DNA of 30,541 nt. It comes from a virus. Of this stretch, positions 16,901-22,336 are shown piece after piece. Positions within the stretch are counted from its first letter, which is position 1; each line of letters opens with the position of its first letter. The DNA lies in the IMG/VR virus record IMGVR_UViG_3300044846_001269, positions 1 through 30,541 of that record; one strand, 5' to 3'. Below the pieces are notes generated by a model. That model did not search any database and was not told where the DNA came from. It was given only the letters and a program-made list of their open reading frames with translations. The position numbers were made by a program, and so were the translations under genes.

Positions 16901-18021
16901 TCACCAAGTGCTTTAGTTAGTGCGACAAAGAAGTCTGGACCACCAGCTTCGTAAAGATTTCTAGTTGCTTCTGTGGTCATTCCCAAAATTGCTGCGTAGT
17001 CTGCAAGGTCTTTACCGTTTTTAGCCATTGCCTTGTCGAAGTCTGCAAACAAACGAAGAATAACACCACGTGCTTGTTCGGGCTGGATTCTTAGAGACGC
17101 TAGTGCGGTTCCAAGGCCGACTGCTTCGGATGCTAAAAATCCTGCAGCTTCCGCTGAGGCTGCAATTTGTGTCGTAACAGAAAGGATTTCGGCTTCAGTA
17201 GCAACCGAGTTTCTACCAGCATAAAGAATGGAGGACGCAAGATTATCATATTCGTCAGATGTCACTCCCAGAAGTTGTGCTATTCTACCGAATGACTGTG
17301 CTGTATTTTCTACGGTTACTCCAGTAACAGCAGAGAACTTCGCAACGGTCTCTGAAAACTCTGCTATGTTTTCGCCTTCAATACCCATCTGGGCAGCCAG
17401 GGTTGCCAGTCTAGCTACGTTTGTGAATGAAACAGATGTTCCAGTAGAGATTTCTATCAGGCTTTTACGTAAGCCATCAAGGTCGCTACCAACAAGTCCA
17501 GTTGTTCTTTGAACATCAACAAAACTTCTTTGAAAGTCTGCGCCTACTTTTACAACAGCCAAGGACAGACCAGTCATTATTGTTCCGACTCGCCTTGCCT
17601 CGTTAGCTAGGTCGTATAGGGCATAACGTGCTCTTACTATGTTAGCTTCTGGGGTTTTGGGTTCTGGGACTGGTGCAAGTGATTGGGCTATGGCTTTATT
17701 AGCTGCTGCAATCTCTGCAGCGTACTCAAGCCTTCCAGCTCCTACGGACTGTCTTGCTAGCTCTACCGTATTGGCTCTAGGTTTTTTAAGTTTTTCTAGT
17801 CTGTCAAGTTCTAAGATTTGCTTTTTTAGTTTTTTAGCAGCCTCGTTAGCTCTTTCAAAATATTGCTCAAGGCCCCTGTCTTTACCTAAGGCATTAAGGC
17901 TCAGAACGCTTTTATCTATTGCCTTATTTAGCTCACCAGTTTTTTTACCAGCCCTAGAAGCTTCTTTATTAAAGTCGCTAATATTAGCTTTGAGCTCGTA
18001 CTCTATTAGAAATTTAGCCAC
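13972..18021 (-). CDS. Tape measure protein (TP901/PhageMin_Tail type)
   Basis: A 1349-residue protein that sets tail length and is ejected with the DNA. The first 100 residues are charged coiled coil; about 150-400 match the TP901-type core (TGLVGSDLDGLRKSLIEIS, TNVARLATLAAQMGI). Hydrophobic segments at about 460-515 and 574-600 can insert in the host membrane. A long coiled coil occupies 1000-1130. Near 1232-1267 lies the typical tape measure ending GGYVSGPGTQTSDSIPAMLS followed by SGEYVIRAAAV. At about 1.5 angstrom per residue the tail would be near 200 nm (inference). The start is GTG at 18021; the upstream ATG codons are out of frame. Confidence 0.92.
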   Translation of the reverse strand: MAKFLIEYELKANISDFNKEASRAGKKTGELNKAIDKSVLSLNALGKDRGLEQYFERANEAAKKLKKQILELDRLEKLKKPRANTVELARQSVGAGRLEYAAEIAAANKAIAQSLAPVPEPKTPEANIVRARYALYDLANEARRVGTIMTGLSLAVVKVGADFQRSFVDVQRTTGLVGSDLDGLRKSLIEISTGTSVSFTNVARLATLAAQMGIEGENIAEFSETVAKFSAVTGVTVENTAQSFGRIAQLLGVTSDEYDNLASSILYAGRNSVATEAEILSVTTQIAASAEAAGFLASEAVGLGTALASLRIQPEQARGVILRLFADFDKAMAKNGKDLADYAAILGMTTEATRNLYEAGGPDFFVALTKALGDAQAAGTDMNVVLGQIGITNTREINVLERLVGNHELLVDSLNDATSAYKENTDLAAQFEQVMGTVTEQLARFQNNIAAIADSAGNFLPVMATLTLALTLVNNVLEFISQNNALAAIVALTAAVGIGVGAFLLYKSALLQATASALAYKTAIGDLGGATALSTLSIRNLIGRMLELTPATGKANVSIAQITAAMKAGGTGARAFGLFIKAIPFLAAAGFAFQAVKSFIEFKDATERAKYGVSELKSEILSLESVEEFSLFTDSSALSILVDGSGVRLLSDFQNALYDFQSTAANPQAANAISYLSGGIRNLTEQQAQILRVKAALQQLIDEGEYQKASELMAEIKNQSEGIGMSTTELNAIFPNYAENLNIVADGLDRIAETDAADELRDVAAAIKEDLTAAFITPQKNMANFTVSTLDFLQALKDSKNGINVFAEDGRKAFTAFEGMINAIADKAGTDLPQALMASAAAIQVVEQAGGDASSQLTGLVEKLNEEYDIKLDPTAFSTLDQLRQAILTTAGVSAAARAEISKLLSGGEFSDVFSSIFAQLQQSMSDTSRAARREVRTVFDYVSELNSIFDNITQLAFASQIATDNSREGWESITRSVKSARKAVIDIKKELAESATDRRSLENQLDIAKRYGDINEIRRITAEIEALDARVAESGEELAYQEGRASLTLKGNTRAARENRAEIRARVDDSKDLITAYAQTAKANGKLPTAAEVKAYARKIARDFASQARAIGFSADELAQYTDVIRGFGTAAGNITPPNVDVNLNPVTTAIDAYLAKKKSTSVTVDPNLNVSVMAAQIAKLFRELSKTAEIETLNQQISTLQEQRVWRIGAGQSTAVIDLELKQARARRKALRGYATGGYVSGPGTQTSDSIPAMLSSGEYVIRAAAVERHGVGFFDSLNQIKSGSAQPSPVAAQRGGSVSSTVYLSEMDRALLRKAIDRPVSLYTTDRKIAESANAGNKELARRGSR

Positions 18022-18048
18022 GTTCCACCATCATTAAGTCCTTGAACT

Positions 18049-18468
18049 CTATTTTACCTTATCTGACAGGGATTTGTAGAACTGAAGTCTTGAGGGCATG
18101 GGCCTCTCATCATACGAGAAAGCAACTGGATAAAATATAGCACCAGGCTTTGGCTTGTAGTTCTTTTTCTTCTCCTGTGCGCTTTTCCATTTATCCATTT
18201 CTTCTTTTGCAAAACAGACAGAGCTTTTTACTTTAAAGCCAATCCAATCAGCCTCTTCGTTCCTGCAAACCCAAATCGGATTGCCGCACTCACCACAAGT
18301 TTCTTCCTGTAGAATCTGATAAGATTCAAGAAGCATAAAGTCAAATTCAGTCCATGGGTCTGTGGGCTGTTCGTGAAATATCATTGAGACTGGTCTAATC
18401 CCAACCGAGATGGCTGCCTTTATCTTTGTGATAAACTGCCTATTATTTTCCCAGGTTAGGACTTCTGT
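18049..18468 (-). CDS. Tail assembly chaperone, frameshift extension
   Basis: The second half of the chaperone, made by -1 frameshifting from the gene at 18456-19031. In the -1 frame, codons run without a stop from the slippery site (18468) through 28 residues to an internal ATG at 18384 and on for 111 more, giving a fusion of about 327 residues. The extension holds C-x2-C (ETCGECGNPIW) and a further Cys pair region, then a basic part. It lies just before the tape measure gene, as GT-type extensions do in lambda-like phages. Separate translation from ATG 18384 cannot be excluded, but no good ribosome site precedes it. Confidence 0.75.
   Translation of the reverse strand, partial: TEVLTWENNRQFITKIKAAISVGIRPVSMIFHEQPTDPWTEFDFMLLESYQILQEETCGECGNPIWVCRNEEADWIGFKVKSSVCFAKEEMDKWKSAQEKKKNYKPKPGAIFYPVAFSYDERPMPSRLQFYKSLSDKVK
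18051..18056 (-). promoter_or_regulatory. Candidate promoter -10 for tape measure gene
   Basis: Minus strand GGTAAAATAGAG with TAAAAT at 18056-18051, overlapping the TAG stop of the chaperone extension. Predicted start near 18044 gives a leader of about 22 bases. The same GGTAAAATAGA string occurs before the gene at 20209-20430. Confidence 0.4.
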
Positions 18469-19031
18469 AAAAAACCTGCATCAGTTATCCCCTTAAAGAT
18501 TCCAGTAGCTAGTGTCAGCTGCTCAACTGCCTCCACTAGCATCATCCAAGATTCCTGGGGAAGTAATGAATATAGCTTAGAGGCATCTTCTTTTGTAAAT
18601 TCTTTTTCGTCAACTTCACCAGCGTGGTTTTCAACTCTAACTATGCTGGCAGCAACTAGGCCAATAATATAGTTCTTGCTCCAAGTTAAATCCGTTGGGG
18701 AGTCGGACTGCACAGAGTCACCAATAGCGTCAACTTTATCTTGGGGGATTCCACGCATTAGGAATACTAGCTTTGATTCTGTAACTCTTGAGGCTAGCTC
18801 TTCTGATTTTTTCTCAAGCTCAGAGTAGGTTTTTGCATCTTTAGCGATGGCAGACAGTTCCATTTTTTCATTCAGCTCGTGTAGCTCTCTTGCTGAAACT
18901 ACGTCTGTGTATATAACAACAGACTTTTCTGGGTAGGCCCTATCCTTAATTGCATCAACAAGATTAAACTTGCCTCGCTTATGCGCCTCGTCTACTAAAT
19001 CTAAAATTTCTTTTGTTGAGTTCTCGTCCAT
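18456..19031 (-). CDS. Tail assembly chaperone (G-like)
   Basis: A 191-residue, acidic and helical protein between the major tail protein and the tape measure gene, which is where the G-type tail chaperone is found. It would bind the tape measure protein while tube subunits add. Visible features are the charged N-terminus (MDENSTKEILDLVDEAHKRG) and Trp-containing segments DLTWSKNYIIG and QESWMMLVEAVEQL. Its last codons include GGT TTT TTA, which form a -1 slippery site; most ribosomes end at the TAA (18458-18456). The upstream terminator at 19075-19115 should lower its expression relative to the major tail protein. Confidence 0.78.
   Translation of the reverse strand: MDENSTKEILDLVDEAHKRGKFNLVDAIKDRAYPEKSVVIYTDVVSARELHELNEKMELSAIAKDAKTYSELEKKSEELASRVTESKLVFLMRGIPQDKVDAIGDSVQSDSPTDLTWSKNYIIGLVAASIVRVENHAGEVDEKEFTKEDASKLYSLLPQESWMMLVEAVEQLTLATGIFKGITDAGFLQKS
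18468..18474 (-). other. -1 programmed ribosomal frameshift site (T TTT TTA)
   Basis: Minus strand heptamer TTTTTTA in the correct zero-frame phase (GG-T TTT TTA), seven codons... four codons before the chaperone stop counting CAG AAG TCC TAA. It is the same heptamer type used by known -1 frameshift genes. The -1 frame is open for 139 codons beyond it. No strong downstream stem or pseudoknot is obvious by eye. Confidence 0.82.
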
Positions 19032-19074
19032 TTTTACGCCTTTCGTTGCACCATTTGTTCACCCATTTAATAAA

Positions 19075-19115
19075 GGTCGGGATGGGGTGAATGGGCGCAA
19101 AACCCCACCCCGACC
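19075..19115 (-). terminator. Intrinsic terminator after major tail gene
   Basis: The 14-base arms at 19075-19088 and 19102-19115 pair at 13 of 14 positions around a 13-base loop. On the minus strand TTTATTAAA follows. It lies 7 bases past the major tail stop and probably lets only part of transcription through to the chaperone genes. Confidence 0.82.
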
Positions 19116-19121
19116 AGCTTA

Positions 19122-20219
19122 TTAGGCTACAGCTTCTACGTTTACCGCTAGCTGTCCCTGAGGCATGAAGTTAACCATGAACTTCACGGAATCTTCACCC
19201 TCAGTGTCATCCATTACAGCATCTGCAATGAACTTGTAAACTGATACAACATCATCCGCTGCCAAAGCACTTAGAGCTGGTTTTCCAATTCGAGTGATAA
19301 GGAATCCAGAAACTCTAGCATCGGTAGATGCCTTGAAGGTCTGGAAAGCGTTGTAGTAAGCGCCAGTGGTCTCCGAGGTGATTCCACGGAAGAAGGCAAG
19401 TGAGCCGCTGAACTGAGCGAATCCACGAACCTCGGCGTTTGACTTGTCTGCAATACCCTTGTCATCAATCTTGTTTGACTCGCTTGCACCAAGCTCGTAT
19501 CCTTCCCAAGCAATAGCTTCGGTTAGGTTTACACCGTCAGCAATAACATCTGCTGCACTTGGACCCGCTAGGAAGGTAACCTCGTTAGTTACCTCTGCTG
19601 CTGGCATCCAGTAAACAGAAACGTTTCCGTTAGACTGTAGCTTGGTTCCAGTTAGTGTCTTCTTGGTTGGACCAGCGCCTGCTGTTCCAGTTCCAACTGC
19701 AACGTTAACTGCAACTTCACCAGTGTTCAGGAATCTAGCACCAATGCGAATCATTTCGCCATCGCCAATTAAGTCAACTGGGAAGTCGGTGGTTACACCG
19801 AATACGCTGATTAGGTCACCAGCGGCAAATGCTGCATCGTGAACCTTACCAATTCGCTTGATTAGGTAGTACTTGGTTCCAACTGCTGCATCGGCAAATC
19901 TTGTCTTAAACAAGTTGTAAGCTGAGTCAGCTGAGGTGCTTGCGTCACGGAAGCCATCTAGGGATGCTTCGTAGTTGTATAGGGTTGGGGTTTCAACAGT
20001 TGCGTTGTCAACGATAGCTAGTGAGCTGTCGCTGTCAGAGTCAGCCATGTTTAGTGTATAGTCATCTGTAACTGCCTGTGAAATGTTAAAGACCTTAGTA
20101 GCATCTGTAATCTGTGCGAGTGTAGGTGCCCAGGTAGATGCAGTAATGTCTGCTCCACCAAAAGCATCAGAGCTTGCGACATAAATGCCTACGTTAGGTC
20201 GAAGTAGCTTAGTTGGCAT
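19122..20219 (-). CDS. Major tail tube protein with internal duplication
   Basis: A 365-residue tail tube subunit in the place before the chaperone pair. Two similar halves are visible. The first (about 100-178) has YNLFKTRF, KYYLIKRIGK, AAGDLISVFGV, GEMIRIGARFLNTGEVAVNV. The second (about 288-365) has YNAFQTFK, GFLITRIGK, AADDVVSVYKF, EDSVKFMVNFMPQGQLAVNV. Both thus carry the LI-x-RIGK and GxxAVNV patterns, so the protein holds two copies of a tube-type fold or a duplicated domain. It overlaps the upstream small gene by 11 bases and ends in a strong terminator, as expected for a gene needed in many copies. Confidence 0.78.
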   Translation of the reverse strand: MPTKLLRPNVGIYVASSDAFGGADITASTWAPTLAQITDATKVFNISQAVTDDYTLNMADSDSDSSLAIVDNATVETPTLYNYEASLDGFRDASTSADSAYNLFKTRFADAAVGTKYYLIKRIGKVHDAAFAAGDLISVFGVTTDFPVDLIGDGEMIRIGARFLNTGEVAVNVAVGTGTAGAGPTKKTLTGTKLQSNGNVSVYWMPAAEVTNEVTFLAGPSAADVIADGVNLTEAIAWEGYELGASESNKIDDKGIADKSNAEVRGFAQFSGSLAFFRGITSETTGAYYNAFQTFKASTDARVSGFLITRIGKPALSALAADDVVSVYKFIADAVMDDTEGEDSVKFMVNFMPQGQLAVNVEAVA

Positions 20220-20430
20220 CTTCTAGTTCCTCGTTCTCTTCGATTTGGTTTTTTAGCTCAGGCTTTTTAGCCCACGCCTTTGGAGCAAACTGCTCCTTGG
20301 TTTCTTTCTTTGGTGCAGCCTGAACCTCTGAATCAACAGATACAAGGTTCTTGCCCAAAACTGGGTGTCCAATGTAGTGGGACGGAACACTGATAATTTG
20401 ACCAGTCTTCTTGTGTTTAGCTATAGCCAT
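20209..20430 (-). CDS. Small hypothetical protein before major tail gene
   Basis: A 73-residue, Lys/Glu-rich protein with no recognised family. The N-terminal part may be folded (KKTGQIISVPSHYIGHPVLG) and the C-terminal half is charged and likely disordered (PKAWAKKPELKNQIEENEEL). ATG 20430 has GAAGGA upstream and a -10-like TAAAAT some 25 bases away. The stop overlaps the start of the major tail gene by 11 bases, so the two are translationally linked. Confidence 0.6.
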   Translation of the reverse strand: MAIAKHKKTGQIISVPSHYIGHPVLGKNLVSVDSEVQAAPKKETKEQFAPKAWAKKPELKNQIEENEELEDAN

Positions 20431-20454
20431 TGTAGTCCTTCCATGCTATCTTCT

Positions 20455-20460
20455 ATTTTA
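20455..20460 (-). promoter_or_regulatory. Candidate promoter -10 for small gene and major tail gene
   Basis: Minus strand GGTAAAATAGAAG with TAAAAT (20460-20455), overlapping the TAA stop of the tail terminator gene. Predicted start is near 20448, upstream of GAAGGA and ATG 20430. With the terminator at 19075 it would frame a short tail-tube transcript. Confidence 0.42.
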
Positions 20461-20883
20461 CCATACGGTGTTAGCAATAAATGTAAATGCAACCTCTGCT
20501 GTGTACCGATTTGGTCTCACATCTTGAATGGTAAAAACTCTTGAGCCAACTGCTAGCCTAAGTTCCCCAGCATCAGTTGGCTTAAATCCAGTTAGTTTGT
20601 TGCGAACAACGTCAGCAACCTGTCTTGAGGAACGTTCTGTGGGGCCAATGCACGAGACAATTATATAGGACTGCATGGTGTTATACCTTGCCCCAATTAT
20701 CCCGTTTCCAAGTCCTAGCTCCTGTAGGTCCGAAAACTCAATAACTGCGTAGGGCAGGATATTTCCATTTGCGTCAAAAGTCAGCTTGCTGTCATCTGGG
20801 GCAGATGTCTCGTAAACATCCTGTGGAATTTCCCTGAGCTTCTGGGCAATCTGGTCCTGAATATTAAGTAGGTTTAGGCTCAT
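20458..20883 (-). CDS. Tail terminator protein
   Basis: A 141-residue protein in the connector series, between the gp10-like gene and the tail tube genes. Its pattern fits tail terminators: an N-terminal helix (NIQDQIAQKLREIP), a strand around LPYAVIEFSD, then SYIIVSCIGPTERSSRQVAD and VADVVRNKLTGF, ending with an aromatic strand (TAEVAFTFIANTVW). Such proteins cap the tube and join it to the head. Its ATG overlaps the upstream stop (ATGA), after AGAGGGG. Confidence 0.68.
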   Translation of the reverse strand: MSLNLLNIQDQIAQKLREIPQDVYETSAPDDSKLTFDANGNILPYAVIEFSDLQELGLGNGIIGARYNTMQSYIIVSCIGPTERSSRQVADVVRNKLTGFKPTDAGELRLAVGSRVFTIQDVRPNRYTAEVAFTFIANTVW

Positions 20884-21476
20884 TTAGAACCCCTCTTTCC
20901 GCTAACAAAGTTCTTCATGTATAGAGCTACATCCTGCCTAACGTCTGGAGTAATATCCATATAGGTTCTAAGCACTGACCTCATTGGCTTAATTGTGGCA
21001 GTGCCGTTTTCCTGGAAACCAAAGTACTTGTACCAAAGCCTTGTCCAACCGATGCTGGACGTAATTTTATATTTTGTTCCTTTGGTTGTTCCGTAAATTG
21101 AGTTACGCATTAGGCTTGTATCTTCCCTGTTTGCGTAGTTGCTCATTACATTCTTACCAAGGGCAGAAAGGTTTTTTGCAAATTCATTAATGTCTTGATA
21201 AATTTCAGCGTCATTGGGCAGTTTAATAGTTCTTGAGATAACCGAATCTATGTCTTTTTTGCTAACAGATTTTGGCGATATAAAACCATACTGCTTGCCA
21301 CTCCTATCGCTGCCATCCAGCTCTTTGTGCAGCCTGTAGGCTAAGTCAACAAGACCAGCCTTTGCCTCTCTAGTTTTTACCGCAAAGTCTGAAAAGTCAA
21401 ATGAGATATCTATCTGAGTATCGAACTCATCTTTTCCAGTAGTCTCATAGCCTACCCTTTTACCCGCCTCATACAT
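20880..21476 (-). CDS. HK97 gp10-like neck/tail completion protein
   Basis: A 198-residue basic protein placed between the stopper and the tail terminator, where HK97 gp10-like proteins occur. Residues about 95-170 fit that family: FAKNLSALGKNVMSNYANRE, then TSLMRNSIYG, SSIGWTRLWYKYFGFQENGT (the xYxxFxExGT-like motif), and a helical end. The N-terminal 60 residues are beta-like (FDTQIDISFDFSDFAVK). It overlaps the stopper gene by 8 bases and the terminator gene by 4. Confidence 0.65.
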   Translation of the reverse strand: MYEAGKRVGYETTGKDEFDTQIDISFDFSDFAVKTREAKAGLVDLAYRLHKELDGSDRSGKQYGFISPKSVSKKDIDSVISRTIKLPNDAEIYQDINEFAKNLSALGKNVMSNYANREDTSLMRNSIYGTTKGTKYKITSSIGWTRLWYKYFGFQENGTATIKPMRSVLRTYMDITPDVRQDVALYMKNFVSGKRGSK

Positions 21477-21936
21477 TAGTTGGGTCCAGCTCGGTGTCTA
21501 CTCTACAAATTAAAGTTCTCTCCCAGGCATTGCTGCTGTTTAGAACATCCACAACGGTGTAGATAAACTTCTGAAGGGTTGTGTTGTAAGGCGCTGAGTT
21601 CACCAACATTCTGTCGTTTGGTCTGATATCTGGGACAGGCTGAGATGGATTCTGTACTTCATTTTTATAGTAAGGAATCTGCACACGAACAGTCTTTATG
21701 AAAGTAGGGTTATAGGTATCAGAGTTTTCAAATACAGCGTTTATTGGCTGAATCCTAGCTGGGCCTTCGTAAAGCACAACAGAGGAGCCAGTCCAGGTAT
21801 TTGTTGTGGCATTGTATTGTTTGTTTTGGCTAGAAGGGTTGTAAATTTCAACAGTTGCAAGTTGAAGGCCGTAGCCTACAGGCATATTGTGGGTTAACCA
21901 TCTAGGGTCAATAGCAGACCTTGAGTTTAGTCCCAT
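21469..21936 (-). CDS. Head-tail stopper (head closure) protein
   Basis: A 155-residue beta-rich protein between the adaptor and the gp10-like gene, matching the order of head closure proteins (DUF6093-like in actinophages). Visible pieces are VVLYEGPARIQPI, TFIKTVRVQIPYYKN, PDIRPNDRMLVN and AWERTLICRVDTE, a barrel-like set of strands. I place the start at ATG 21936; a TTG at 21948 would add four residues but has no better ribosome site. The ATG lies within the last codons of the adaptor gene. Confidence 0.65.
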   Translation of the reverse strand: MGLNSRSAIDPRWLTHNMPVGYGLQLATVEIYNPSSQNKQYNATTNTWTGSSVVLYEGPARIQPINAVFENSDTYNPTFIKTVRVQIPYYKNEVQNPSQPVPDIRPNDRMLVNSAPYNTTLQKFIYTVVDVLNSSNAWERTLICRVDTELDPTNV

Positions 21937-22322
21937 AGCAAATCCCAACTGGATGGACGCTCTACAATTTCAAAGTAATCGTAATCGTCCAGCAAGTCAT
22001 CTTTGTCTGCTTCCTCTCTTAGCTCCTTTGCCTGAGCACGTAGCTCTGCACCCAACTTAGCACCATCTGTAGTGTAGTCAGCTGTGCGAATAACTTTGTT
22101 GATTAAAGACTCTGAAGTAGCAAGCACAAGCTTAGCCTGAGCTGCGGCTCTTTTTATGTTGTTAGAGTATAGAGATAGAAACGCTTGAATCTGAGCGTCA
22201 TTAAATACGTATTCACTAGCCGCACTTGGGTTTGCTAGATTAGCTAGTTGTTCGGTATCTGGAATAAGAAGGCGAACTTGACCGATTGCGGTTGCGTAGT
22301 TAGGAGGGGTTACGTCTGGCAT
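21927..22322 (-). CDS. Head-to-tail adaptor protein
   Basis: A 131-residue, mainly helical protein, the first connector gene. The pattern is that of gp6/gp15-type adaptors: ATAIGQVRLLIPDTEQ, YVFNDAQIQAFLSLY, KRAAAQAKLVLATS, then TDGAKLGAELRAQAKELREE. The start of such proteins (xVRxLIPDxxxxxxFxDxxI) is well known in actinophages. It has no ribosome site; TACAAT ends six bases before the ATG, predicting a leaderless mRNA. In many related phages it directly follows the capsid genes; here an island of about 6 kb separates them. Confidence 0.75.
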   Translation of the reverse strand: MPDVTPPNYATAIGQVRLLIPDTEQLANLANPSAASEYVFNDAQIQAFLSLYSNNIKRAAAQAKLVLATSESLINKVIRTADYTTDGAKLGAELRAQAKELREEADKDDLLDDYDYFEIVERPSSWDLLWD

Positions 22323-22328
22323 AGTATT

Positions 22329-22334
22329 ATTGTA
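22329..22334 (-). promoter_or_regulatory. -10 element predicting leaderless adaptor mRNA
   Basis: Minus strand TACAAT (22334-22329), then AATACT, then ATG at 22322. The spacing again puts the RNA start on the A of the start codon. GATAAGATACAAT upstream resembles GATAAGATAGAAT before the fibre gene at 24565. Confidence 0.5.
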
Positions 22335-22336
22335 TC

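Noticed and set aside
17639-18037. Open frame on the plus strand opposite the tape measure gene
   Set aside because: Low-complexity Ser/Leu-rich translation, antisense to a clear tape measure protein; an antisense shadow. The same holds for the plus-strand frames opposite the fibre genes.
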